From: CAYOYK01 sp964408185
GTDB lineage: Bacteria; Bacillota; Clostridia; Christensenellales; Aristaeellaceae
NCBI GenBank assembly: GCA_964408185.1
Contig: CAYOYK010000015.1
Location: 1 to 55,348 of the forward strand
DNA: 55,348 bases
Direction of reading: 5' to 3'
Below the pieces are notes generated by a model, which did not search any database, was not told the origin of the DNA, and saw only the letters and a program-made list of their open reading frames with translations. A program made the translations under genes and the position numbers. Each line of letters begins with the position of its first letter. Position 1 is the first letter of the stretch. Shown piece after piece: positions 47,951-55,348 of the stretch.

Positions 47951-49825
47951 TCACTCCCAGACAAGCTCGATCCTGCCGTCGTCGGCGGGAGCGATTGTCC
48001 CTTCGGCTTGCAGCTTGGCGGTCATCAGGTCTGTCCAGCCGCCCTCAACGGACTCCGCCGCCTCGTCCAGATACTTGTCAAAAACCGTGCCGCTCCAAAA
48101 AGCCACGGTATACCGCGCCTCCGGGTCGATGGCCGTCCCATCCGAAAGCGTAACGGAGAGCATGCGCTCGCCCTGCGGGTTCCATGGGGCGACCCTGCAC
48201 TTGAGCCCCGAATAAGCGTACACGCAGTCGGCGGTTTGATCGTCCGGGCCCACCGGGTCGTTCAGCGCGTCCAGCAGCTGCCGCCCGGTCATGGCGGCCT
48301 TGACAAGCGTTGCGTCGTTTCCTAGGGAGCGGGGCAAAAGCGTCGCCACGTGATCCGGCGTCAGCGCCCCGGCAAAAATGCGCATCAGGTTGCCGCGATA
48401 GGCGACGTTGTTGGCGATCAGGCCGATATCGGCCCCCGCCGCCTCCCGGTACATATCCGCCATATAGAAGGAGGTTTCGAGAATCGAAAAGTCCTTTTCG
48501 GCGGTGGCCACGGTTTCCGGCGCGGGCGCTTCCGCGCTGTCCGTTTGTGCGGGCGCGGGAGCGGCCATGGCGGCGATGCATTCCTCCGCGGTCGTCTCGC
48601 CCGCGGTCATCCGCTTTGCGTCGTTGGTCGGCTGATAACGGATGCTGCTGTTTCCTCCGTAAAAGTCCAGCAGCTTAAACTGATGCCCCTCGTCCAAGGC
48701 GGGCTGAAGCGCGGAGAGGGCGCTGTTTTGCGGCGGGTTCACGTTTTTGGCGTTGCTGATTTGCAGGCTGTCGCCGATATAGACGCGCTGCCCCTCCTCG
48801 GAGCTGAAGAAGGCCAAGTACCGATCGACGGCGTTTTGCTTGGCTTCCGTCCGTTCCGCCTTCGGCACGCCGACCACGGCGTTATAGTACTTGCACACAT
48901 AGCCCAAACCGCCCGTCGTGCTTGGGAAGGGCATCATGGCAAAATCAAACGCATCGGACGCTATGTCTGTGGCTTTGAAGTTGATCATGGCGATCTGCCC
49001 GGCCTTGAATTCGTTCATCCGGGTGGTGGCGCTGTAGGAAAAATGCTCCTCGCGGAGGATGCCGTGGTCGATCAGCGTCTGCATGGCGTCGTACATCGGC
49101 CGCAGATGCTCGGCCTCGCCGCCCGTTCCGCTGATTACCGCGTCGTACCACGCGCGGTTCTCCACGCCGGCAAACAGCTCCTCGTACAGGAAGCCCTGCA
49201 TGACGATCGAGAACTCGTTGGAGTATTTGGCGTTGGGGTTCCACGGCTCCACCTCGCCGTTCGTATCCGCCGTAATCTGATCGCACAGGGCTACAAACTC
49301 GTCAAACGTGGCGGGTACCTGCCAGCCGTACCGCTCAAAGAGCGTTTTGTTGTAGAGCATGCACTCCACCTCGGAGGGGCAGGGCAGGCAGTAGAGATTG
49401 CCATCGACGGCGACGTTGCCCAGCGCCTCGGACTGGTAGCTCTCCGCCAAGGGACTGGCGGACAGGTTGACGAAATGCTCCTTTATAAACTCATCCGAAG
49501 CAAACCCGCCCTGCCAGAACATGATATCCGGGGCCAGCCCGTTCAGCACCCAGTCTTTTACCGGGTTGACGACCCTGTTCCCGCCCGTAATATCGAGGCA
49601 AACGACCTGAACATCCGGGTTGAGCCGTTCGAATTCCTGCGAAAAGGCGTCGATGTAGAGGTTGCCGGTGCGGCTGACCACCAGCGTGGTCTTCTGCGGG
49701 TCAAGCCGCTTGTAGGTGAGTATCTCGTTCGCCGCCTGACCTACGGCAGCGGTCTTTCCGGCGCAGCCGGACAGCAGGGCCGCCAGAAGGAGCACCAGCA
49801 ACAGGACGCTACACGTTTTTTTCAT
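47951..49825 (-). CDS. Solute-binding lipoprotein fused to a 5'-nucleotidase C-terminal-like domain
   Basis: 624 residues. A lipobox (ALLSGC, Cys 21) anchors it outside the membrane. Residues about 40-405 are an ABC family-1 solute-binding fold: VVSRTGNLYIDAFSQEFERLNPDVQVV, PDIMFWQGG, YNKTLFERYGWQVPATFDEFVALC, KAGQIAMINFKATD, AVDRYLAFFSSEEGQ. After an Ala/Pro/Thr linker (about 409-432), residues 435-624 resemble the C-terminal substrate domain of 5'-nucleotidases: ADIGLIANNVAYRGNL, LTPDHVATLLP, LVKAAMTGRQLLDALND, YAYSGLKCRV, LSDGTAIDPEARYTVAFW. The metallophosphatase half is missing, so it probably binds rather than cleaves. No permease or ATPase gene is nearby. The ATG overlaps the preceding kinase stop (ATGA), so the likely role is ligand presentation to the flanking kinases (inference). 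Confidence 0.8.
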   Translation of the reverse strand: MKKTCSVLLLVLLLAALLSGCAGKTAAVGQAANEILTYKRLDPQKTTLVVSRTGNLYIDAFSQEFERLNPDVQVVCLDITGGNRVVNPVKDWVLNGLAPDIMFWQGGFASDEFIKEHFVNLSASPLAESYQSEALGNVAVDGNLYCLPCPSEVECMLYNKTLFERYGWQVPATFDEFVALCDQITADTNGEVEPWNPNAKYSNEFSIVMQGFLYEELFAGVENRAWYDAVISGTGGEAEHLRPMYDAMQTLIDHGILREEHFSYSATTRMNEFKAGQIAMINFKATDIASDAFDFAMMPFPSTTGGLGYVCKYYNAVVGVPKAERTEAKQNAVDRYLAFFSSEEGQRVYIGDSLQISNAKNVNPPQNSALSALQPALDEGHQFKLLDFYGGNSSIRYQPTNDAKRMTAGETTAEECIAAMAAPAPAQTDSAEAPAPETVATAEKDFSILETSFYMADMYREAAGADIGLIANNVAYRGNLMRIFAGALTPDHVATLLPRSLGNDATLVKAAMTGRQLLDALNDPVGPDDQTADCVYAYSGLKCRVAPWNPQGERMLSVTLSDGTAIDPEARYTVAFWSGTVFDKYLDEAAESVEGGWTDLMTAKLQAEGTIAPADDGRIELVWE

Positions 49826-52416
49826 TCGTTTTCCCCTCCGTTGTTCAGAATTGTATTCGTCGTTTCAATCAGCTCGTTTACAAGGATCGGCTTGCCCAAG
49901 TGCCCGTTCATGCCCGCCGAGCGCGCCCGCTCCACATCCTCGGCAAACACGTTGGCGGTCATGGCAAGGATGGGAACGGTCTTTGCCTGCGGGTGCGCGC
50001 TGCCGCGGATTGCCGCGGTGGCAAGATAGCCGTCCATCACCGGCATCTGAACGTCCATATAGATGACGTCGTAGTATCCGGGCGCGGACGCTGTAAACTT
50101 GTCCGTGCCTTCTTTCCCGTCGGCGGCGGGTTCAACGGCAAAGCCCAGACGCTCCAAGAGCTTTGCCGCGATCATGCGGTTGATCTGGTTGTCCTCGCAG
50201 AGCAAGCAGCGCTTGCCCGCGAACGGGGCCTCTCCCGCGGCGGCGCATGCAGCGTGCGTCCGCGCCGTTTCCTTTGCAACAGGGAAGAACAGCTCGACCG
50301 TGAACACGCTGCCTCGGCCCTCCTCGCTTTCGCAGCGGATCGTTCCGCCCATGGCGTTGACGTAGCTGCGGCAGATGGACAGGCCCAGCCCCGTGCCCTC
50401 GGTTTTGTTGACCTGCGCGTTTTCCGCGCGGGAAAAAGGCTCGAAGACCTTCTTCAAATCCGTTTCGGAAATGCCCATGCCGGTATCCCGCACCTCAAAC
50501 CGAACGCTTGCGGTGTTATCGCGCAAGGCAGGGAGATCCGTCGCCGTAAAGCGTATCGAGCCGCCCTTCGGCGTAAATTTGCAGGCGTTGGACAGCAGGT
50601 TCATCAGAATCTGCGACAGCTTCACCTGATCGCCCAGAACGGCGGCGCTCTTCAGCCCGCTCAGGTCCATGGCAAAGAGCTGCTCCTTTTCCGCACAGAG
50701 CGGCCGAACAATATCGGCGATACGGCTCAGCTCGCCGCGCAGATCAAACGGCTCGGCCACGACCGTCAGGCGTCCGCTTTCGATGCGGCTCATGTCCAGC
50801 ACATCGTTGATGAGCTGCAGCAGATGCGCCGAGGCCTCATGGAGCGTATCCAGATACTCGCGCTGCTTTTCCGGCTCGCCGATGCTTTCAAGAGCAAAGT
50901 CCGTCATGTTGACAATGGCGTTCATTGGCGTGCGGATATCGTGGGACATGTTGGAGAGGAAGCGGGTCTTGGCCTGATTGGCCTGCTCCGCCATGGCAAG
51001 CGCCTCGGCCGCGATGGCCTGACGCTCGTACAGCGGCGTAACGTCCTGCGCGATGCCGACAAAGACTTCCTTCCCGCCGCTGTTCTCCGTGGGGAATACC
51101 TGAACCTCAAAGTAGGCGGGGGTCGCGGCGGCAGTATTGCGCACAAATGTGCTCCGGAATTCGCGCCGGCCATCCCAGCCAACCATCTGGGCGTTGATTG
51201 CCTTCAGCGCGTCCGATTCCGTGCCGGAGCTGCCGCGCATGCGGTATCCGGCGTCGGTTTTTTCCAGATTATAGTATGCCTCGCCCGTAATTCTTTCACC
51301 GTTGCCAGAATGAAAGCGCGGTTCGCTTTGGCCGATCTCAAAAAGCACAAAGGCCGACTTAGAGTTTTGCACCAGCAGCTCCAGCATATGCTCCCGCAGG
51401 CTGATGTCCTTATCAAACCGCTTTTTGCGGATATGGTACAGGTACAGGAATACCGCGACGGCGCCCGCAATAAAAACGAGAATCACAACAAGGCTCAGCG
51501 TCAAAATGTAGCGGGAAAAGCTGTCTGTGGTCTGGTTGACCACGCCCTCCGGCACAATGTAGAACAGGCGCATTTCGTCGTCGCCCGTCCGAATCGGCGA
51601 TGCGACGACATACTGCTCGTCCGGCTCCGTTTCGCGCAGGAAAACAGTGCAATCCCCGGAGGTGAGCAGGTCGTCCGCGGAGTCCGCGTCGCCGGACAGC
51701 GGCCGAATCACGCTTTGTTCCAGCAGCGCAAGCAGGTTATATGCGCTTTCGGAACCGGCGCGCGTCAGCTTGCTGATGACCGTGCCGTTGCTGCTTGTCA
51801 GATACAAATACGCCGCCCCGCCAAAGGAGGAGATGCCCATGCTGTCAAGGAAGGAGCCCAGATCCCGCGCGACGGAAACGGCCACGATTGGGGAGCCGTG
51901 ATACAGCGCGTCCGTAGCGACCGCAACCGTGTACACAGCGGTCGACTCCTTGATGGACATGGATTTGCCGCTCTCGCCGAGACGGGCGACGACCTCGGAC
52001 GCAATGTCGTTGGCAAGAACGCTTCCATCCGCGCTGACGGCATAGCCGCTCCGGGTAAAGAGCGTGATGCCGGACATTCCGAAAATAGCCCGCTGGTTCG
52101 CCAAATAGGCGAGCATGTCGCCATCGCCAATATGGGCCGCGCCAATGCTGCCGGCAATGCTGTACGCGGCGTTCCAGTACTCGTTGATTTTGGTTTCCAC
52201 ATACAGGCGCAGCTCTTGGTTGATCTCCGTGAGGTGGGCGGTGCTTTCCTTTGCGGTGTTGCTGCGGTAGCCGCTGATCAGCCCGCCGAACATGACGCTG
52301 ACGACAACCACGGCAGCCAGCAGCGACAGGACGGTGATCAGAACCATCCTGTCGAGCTTTTTCCGGGGGCTCGTGGCGGCGTTGTCGGAATCAGGTCGTG
52401 TCGCCTTGTGTTGCAT
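49822..52416 (-). CDS. Membrane hybrid histidine kinase with Cache-like sensor and one receiver
   Basis: 864 residues from ATG 52416; a TTG eight codons upstream is an alternative, and neither has a strong ribosome site. One membrane helix (about 22-46), a Cache-like outer domain (about 50-310: FTRSGYAVSADGSVLANDI, GSPIVAVSVARDLGSFLDSM), a second helix (about 318-342), a PAS-like region (about 355-470), HisKA (SNMSHDIRTPMNAI, His 492), HATPase (NLLSNACKF, DTGMGIS, GTGLGLSI) and a receiver with Asp 788 (YMDVQMPVMDG). It is the first kinase of the block and its stop overlaps the lipoprotein start. The likely input is an extracellular ligand. No output domain beyond the receiver is present. Confidence 0.9.
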   Translation of the reverse strand: MQHKATRPDSDNAATSPRKKLDRMVLITVLSLLAAVVVVSVMFGGLISGYRSNTAKESTAHLTEINQELRLYVETKINEYWNAAYSIAGSIGAAHIGDGDMLAYLANQRAIFGMSGITLFTRSGYAVSADGSVLANDIASEVVARLGESGKSMSIKESTAVYTVAVATDALYHGSPIVAVSVARDLGSFLDSMGISSFGGAAYLYLTSSNGTVISKLTRAGSESAYNLLALLEQSVIRPLSGDADSADDLLTSGDCTVFLRETEPDEQYVVASPIRTGDDEMRLFYIVPEGVVNQTTDSFSRYILTLSLVVILVFIAGAVAVFLYLYHIRKKRFDKDISLREHMLELLVQNSKSAFVLFEIGQSEPRFHSGNGERITGEAYYNLEKTDAGYRMRGSSGTESDALKAINAQMVGWDGRREFRSTFVRNTAAATPAYFEVQVFPTENSGGKEVFVGIAQDVTPLYERQAIAAEALAMAEQANQAKTRFLSNMSHDIRTPMNAIVNMTDFALESIGEPEKQREYLDTLHEASAHLLQLINDVLDMSRIESGRLTVVAEPFDLRGELSRIADIVRPLCAEKEQLFAMDLSGLKSAAVLGDQVKLSQILMNLLSNACKFTPKGGSIRFTATDLPALRDNTASVRFEVRDTGMGISETDLKKVFEPFSRAENAQVNKTEGTGLGLSICRSYVNAMGGTIRCESEEGRGSVFTVELFFPVAKETARTHAACAAAGEAPFAGKRCLLCEDNQINRMIAAKLLERLGFAVEPAADGKEGTDKFTASAPGYYDVIYMDVQMPVMDGYLATAAIRGSAHPQAKTVPILAMTANVFAEDVERARSAGMNGHLGKPILVNELIETTNTILNNGGENE

Positions 52417-52580
52417 CCTACGGTTCACATCCTTACGCAAGCGCGGACAGGCCGGATTGTCTGCCGCGCCCTCCCTTGGGGGAAAACGATAAAACTGCGA
52501 TCCTCCGCAGCTCGGCGGGGCGAGCTGCTTCCGGCATTGGCTTTTGTTTCGCGTGGCGCGCCATGCGACACGTTTGCCTC

Positions 52581-52615
52581 AAAAGCAACGGCCGCGCCCC
52601 TGTAAGCGGCCGTTG
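52581..52615 (-). terminator. Terminator of the TetR gene
   Basis: Minus strand: perfect 10-bp stem CAACGGCCGC/GCGGCCGTTG followed by CTTTT. It separates the TetR gene from the kinase block, so the block needs its own promoter between 52417 and 52580; I see no convincing one. Confidence 0.7.
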
Positions 52616-52665
52616 TCCTTAGCGCCGCAACCGACTGCCGCCCTCGTTCGCAACGGCTTGTCGCT

Positions 52666-53340
52666 TTACGAGGCGACGTCGCTGCCGCCGTACTTTTCTG
52701 CTTGGCCGCAGTCCGCACGGTACATCCTGAGCGCTTTTTGGATAAAATCGTCGATTTGCTTCTCCGCAAGCTCAGGCTCGATGCTGTACACCTTTTTGAC
52801 CGTGAGGTCGGCAAGAAAATTAAAATAGGTGGAGGACAGGTAGTTCACCTCGGTGTCGATATCGCTCGTCAGCGCAATGCTGCCGTCCGCTTGACCGGCC
52901 AGCAGGATCTTGCGCAGGATGGGCCGCGGGCAGGTCGCGCGGGCCAAACGGTGATAGGTATCGCCGCGCTCCGCGCTGTTGCGGTAGAGGTACACGTCCA
53001 CCTCGCGCTTGAAGCCAAATTTGAGCGGTTCCTCCATAAAGGAAGCGCGAAGGCTCAGCAGGTAGGCTTCCAGCAGCTCGATACCCGGCTTGTTCCGCTC
53101 CCGAATGTATACCTGCGCCTTTTCGCACTCGGCAGACATCTCTTCCGCGAGCTTCTCGACTGCGTGAATAATCAAATCGTCTTTCCCCGCGAAAAAGCGG
53201 TTGAGGCTGCGAAGCGACAGCCCGGTTTCCCTTGCGAGCATATTCTGCGATACGTTTTCTACGCCGTAGGTCATGTAGCAACGCAACGCGGCGTCAATTG
53301 TTTTTTTCTTGTTTTCCAGTCGGATCTCCTCGTTTTTCAT
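52666..53340 (-). CDS. TetR/AcrR family transcriptional regulator
   Basis: 224 residues from ATG 53340. The N-terminal HTH (about 10-55) reads TIDAALRCYMTYGVENVSQNMLARETGLSLRSLNRFFAGKDDLI, standard TetR: an unusual leucine/asparagine-rich recognition helix (SLRSLNRFF) replaces the more common TLYRYF. The C-terminal ligand domain (about 60-224) is all-helical and unassigned. It has its own strong promoter (53393-53421) and is followed by a terminator, so it is a separate unit from the kinase block, though on the same strand and directly upstream. It may control the block or itself; no operator is proven. Confidence 0.88.
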   Translation of the reverse strand: MKNEEIRLENKKKTIDAALRCYMTYGVENVSQNMLARETGLSLRSLNRFFAGKDDLIIHAVEKLAEEMSAECEKAQVYIRERNKPGIELLEAYLLSLRASFMEEPLKFGFKREVDVYLYRNSAERGDTYHRLARATCPRPILRKILLAGQADGSIALTSDIDTEVNYLSSTYFNFLADLTVKKVYSIEPELAEKQIDDFIQKALRMYRADCGQAEKYGGSDVAS

Positions 53341-53392
53341 TCTCAAAACCCCAATCGAACCGCACCGTTCATTTTTGTAAACACTTCTATTT

Positions 53393-53421
53393 ATTATAGC
53401 GTACTATTCGACGCATTTCAA
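53393..53421 (-). promoter_or_regulatory. Strong promoter of the TetR gene
   Basis: Minus strand: TTGAAA, a 17-base spacer and a consensus TATAAT. A -10 element this perfect is rare in this GC-rich window. Confidence 0.8.
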
Positions 53422-53607
53422 CCGATTTCGCCAAGAATAACGACGTAATATGCGTCCGCGGCAACGCGCCGTCGCCGACGGCGTGTATCAGGCCCTCCCG
53501 GCAAAGCGAAGCCTCGCCCTCAGGCCTGCGAATCGGAAGTGTGCGGCTGTGGGCGTGCCCATGGCGAAGCGCATTGGTGCAGAAACACGACGGTCGGCCT
53601 TTACGCA

Positions 53608-53650
53608 GCGGAGCCTATCGCCATCCGAAGCAGACGGCGATAGGCTCCGC
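53608..53650. other. Long perfect hairpin in the 53341-53765 intergenic region
   Basis: A 15-bp perfect stem (GCGGAGCCTATCGCC/GGCGATAGGCTCCGC) with a 13-base loop and no T tract. The surrounding 425-base gap also holds the TetR promoter and a GC-rich stem at about 53741-53763 (CCCTCG/CGAGGG) that may end the gene at 53766. No gene is supported. Confidence 0.5.
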
Positions 53651-53765
53651 GCGGCAATTTCCTCCCGCGATCAGACATCCTGTGAGCTTGAAGAACGCGC
53701 GGACGGAACGACCGCCGCGGCCTACGGAATACGCCGTTCAGCCCCCTCGCGCGAGGGCGGGGCGA

Positions 53766-54167
53766 TTATTTGAGATACATCGAGCTCAGCATTACATCCC
53801 AGTATTCGCCAACGCATATGGCAATCTCAACCTTTTTGAGCGGTTCTTCGTTGGGAGCTCCATAGAAAAAGGTGATGATCGTATAGCCTTCCTCTATGCC
53901 AAACAGACGGAAGTGATGCTGCAATCCGCCGTCGCTCCCATCGCCCTCATCAACCACGCCTTCGTCCGATACCTCCAGCACCTCCGGGTCGTCAAGCGTA
54001 TAGGTCCAATCGCATCCGGAGTCCTCGGTCATCGCAAAATACAAATCAGGGGAAATCGGCGGGTTGCCCTCATACTCGTCCTCTTCGGCAAAAGCGCAGC
54101 CGGTCATTGCCAGCATCAGGAGAACCAAGAATACGCACAGAATCTTTGACGCCCCGAACTTCTTCAC
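53766..54167 (-). CDS. Secreted chagasin-like (I42) protease-inhibitor-type protein
   Basis: 133 residues. A signal peptide with a lipobox-like LAMTGC (Cys 24) suggests a lipoprotein or a secreted protein. The mature part follows the chagasin pattern: SPDLYFAMTEDSGCDWTYTLDDPEVLEV (position of the NPTTGY-W loop, but with the loop changed), GGLQHHFRLFGIEEGYTIITFFYGAP (the GG-x-x-x-F and R/Y-x-x-P regions), and KKVEIAICV. Chagasin family proteins inhibit papain-like cysteine proteases; the altered first loop makes inhibitory activity uncertain. It is 31 bases downstream of the small secreted protein at 54199, in the same direction, and may belong to the same cluster as the SH3b gene. Confidence 0.6.
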   Translation of the reverse strand: MKKFGASKILCVFLVLLMLAMTGCAFAEEDEYEGNPPISPDLYFAMTEDSGCDWTYTLDDPEVLEVSDEGVVDEGDGSDGGLQHHFRLFGIEEGYTIITFFYGAPNEEPLKKVEIAICVGEYWDVMLSSMYLK

Positions 54168-54198
54168 GGTAGAACCCCCTTGTTTTTTTCTTTGCGCG

Positions 54199-54738
54199 TT
54201 ACAGCCCCAAAATATGCGTGTCGTTCATCAGCTGAATGCCCGTTTGGATATCCTGTTCGGTCAGCGTGCCGTAATCGGGGCGCGAAAGGTAAATTTGTAC
54301 AAAATATCCTTTGTAGACCGTGGTTATGGTGGCGAAGTCGCTTTCGCTTTCGTTTTCATCCACGATGATCACGCGGCTGCCCTCGTCCGTCGCGGAGATT
54401 GTAACGGACGGAGAGCAGAACTCCATTTGCAGCAGAGCGGACAGAAGGTCGAAATCCTCCTCGCTCATATCAAAAGAGGAGACGCCGTCGTACTCTTCCA
54501 TATAGGAAAAGCTGATCCGGTAGTTAGGCGTATCCGCCTCCGGGCTGGTAATGGAATAACAGTTTGGCAACCCCGATTCATCAGCGGCGGATGTATACCC
54601 GCTGGGCAGAATCATCGTCAAATCATAGCCGTCCATTTTTCCAACGGTAGTCTCCACGGGCGCGGTTTCCGCCGCGGCCGCGCCCACACAAAGGCACAGC
54701 AGCAAGGCTATCAGAGCAACCATTTTAACAGAACGCAT
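54199..54738 (-). CDS. Small secreted protein of unknown function (paralogue of 7892-8422)
   Basis: 179 residues with a signal peptide (ending near AAA-ETAP). The mature protein is acidic and without Cys in the active pattern of any enzyme I know. It shares with 7892-8422 the core TVYKGYFVQIYLS (there LYRGYFVQLTQF), a similar DLTMILPSGY/ITLTLPEGA strand near the start, and a C-terminal helix after an E/D-x-D-I motif. Both are next to SH3b genes in the same orientation (here 21 bases downstream of 54760-55230). ATG 54738 has GGAGGGA upstream. No function is assigned. Confidence 0.7.
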   Translation of the reverse strand: MRSVKMVALIALLLCLCVGAAAAETAPVETTVGKMDGYDLTMILPSGYTSAADESGLPNCYSITSPEADTPNYRISFSYMEEYDGVSSFDMSEEDFDLLSALLQMEFCSPSVTISATDEGSRVIIVDENESESDFATITTVYKGYFVQIYLSRPDYGTLTEQDIQTGIQLMNDTHILGL

Positions 54739-54759
54739 ACTTATCCCTCCTTCTCTCGA

Positions 54760-55230
54760 TCAGCCGTCCATGGACGTGGTTTCGGTGGCCGTCGGCACCA
54801 AGCCGTCGCCTGCCTGCAAGAACTGAAGCATCATGTAACCCACCGCACCCGTTTGCGGATCGCGCACCTGCGCCCATTGCCCATTGGAGGCGATGACCTC
54901 CAGCAGGTCGCCGTCGTTATAATCCCGCTTGATCGCAACCCGTTTGCTGGGCGCCCAGCGCATGTGGACAACGCCGCTCGTCACAGAGGCGCGCACCGTT
55001 GCGCTGTAGCTCACATCCGCAAAGGTGGAATAGTCGATGCTGGCATCTGTTGAGGTGGGCTGAACCGTAACCGACGGTTGCTTGGTCGGCTTAGGCCCCG
55101 GCTGGCTGTCGGAGAGATACCGGATCATTACGTAGCCATCGATCCCGTTGTAGCTGACGTTGATCCAGGTTCCATCCAAGCAAACGTCGATCGCCTCCAC
55201 CTGCGCGCCATAGGGGATGTTGGCAATCAC
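54760..55230 (-). pseudogene. SH3b-domain protein missing its 5' end
   Basis: 156 codons from GTG 55230. The remaining sequence matches the protein at 8445-9002: NIPYGAQV (there TIPYGAQV), GYVMIRYLS (GYVMVRYLS), a linker, then VVHMRWAPSK (VNLRWGPSK) and a second SH3b-like domain. The signal peptide and the first strands expected upstream are absent. The homologous frame can be followed only to codons for SKGD (about 55234-55245), then changes sequence and meets an in-frame TAG at 55255-55257. The break coincides with the AT-richer DNA that starts near 55246, so insertion of a mobile element is the simplest explanation. Without a signal peptide the product would stay in the cytoplasm. Confidence 0.65.
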
Positions 55231-55245
55231 ATTGTCCCCTTTACT

Positions 55246-55348
55246 GGTTCTATACTAAAAGTTGGGGTACAGCCACAAAAAAGGAGTGACAAAAGGGAAT
55301 CGCTCAAGTAGAATGGGAGTTGCAGCAACCATCTAAAGGAGGGATGAC
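55246..55348 (+). mobile_element. Possible end of an insertion sequence running off the window
   Basis: From GGTTCTATACTAAAAG (55246) onward the sequence is AT-rich, codon use of the interrupted SH3b gene ends, and an AAAGGAGGG ribosome site appears at 55335-55343 next to ATGAC at the window edge, as before a transposase gene. The terminal GGTTCT is reminiscent of ISL3-type ends, but no transposase is visible and the other end is outside the window. Confidence 0.35.

Noticed and set aside
49900..52605. 901-codon open frame on the plus strand
   Set aside because: It is antisense to the hybrid kinase and lipoprotein genes; it has no start context or recognisable domain and is a by-product of GC-rich codon use. 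The same applies to the long minus frames at 25940-28273, 14499-15569 and 18702-20360.
1..55348. CRISPR array
   Set aside because: No regularly spaced direct repeats of 24-40 bases were seen; the only tandem repeat is coding (32210-32281).

Overview
The window (about 55 kb, GC-rich, tightly packed) looks like chromosome from a spore-forming, high-GC member of the Clostridia/Firmicutes. The support is the yabP-yabQ-divIC block preceded by a sigma-E-like promoter, an ECF BioY protein, VTC/DUF4956/Cthe_2159-type genes, LytS-type kinases paired with SARP-like regulators, and AGGAGG ribosome sites with TTGACA-N17-TATAAT-type promoters. I cannot name a genus. No rRNA, tRNA or CRISPR array was found.

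Layout. 1-1.7 kb: 3' end of a type IIA topoisomerase A subunit. 1.8-7.8 kb: a secreted beta-helix protein, a seven-TM EAL phosphodiesterase, and a LytS-type kinase (broken by an in-frame TAG) with its regulator. 7.8-14.3 kb: small secreted/SH3b proteins and a secreted lipase-like protein, divergent from a CXXC-tailed membrane protein and a polyferredoxin-TlpA fusion; the divergent promoters carry mirror-image Pho-box-like sites. 14.5-15.6 kb: mtnA. 15.6-21.2 kb: a divergent Dlt-like surface acylation locus (SGNH-like, MBOAT | adenylation enzyme, GNAT, carrier protein). 21.4-25.3 kb: proA, bioY, yabP, yabQ, divIC, ppx/gppA. 25.6-28.8 kb: a large glycoside-phosphorylase-like protein behind a promoter with a perfect GTATAC-centred palindrome. 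28.8-33.4 kb: a polyphosphate-polymerase (VTC)/DUF4956/beta-helix lipoprotein operon, divergent from a phosphodiester glycosidase. 33.5-37 kb: ThuA-like protein plus sugar isomerase, a noncoding DnaA-box-like cluster, a pentapeptide-repeat protein and RlmA. 37.2-39.3 kb: a second, intact LytS-type kinase/regulator pair.

39.8-53.3 kb is the most unusual part: a TetR regulator followed by a five-gene block encoding a hybrid kinase, a lipoprotein that joins an ABC solute-binding domain to a 5'-nucleotidase C-terminal-like domain, a second hybrid kinase, an HPt-like protein whose phospho-accepting His is Gln, and a soluble multi-PAS hybrid kinase. No permease and no DNA-binding response regulator is encoded in the block, so it reads as a dedicated sensing apparatus whose output lies elsewhere, possibly the neighbouring two-component pair. 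53.8-55.3 kb: a chagasin-like protein and a second copy of the small secreted protein/SH3b gene pair; the SH3b gene has lost its 5' end where an AT-richer segment, probably an insertion sequence, begins.

Shared themes are signal transduction (five kinases, one c-di-GMP enzyme, three membrane sensors of the same seven-TM design), envelope modification, and phosphate/polyphosphate (VTC, Ppx/GppA, Pho-box-like sites). Functions rest on motif reading alone; no database search was run.
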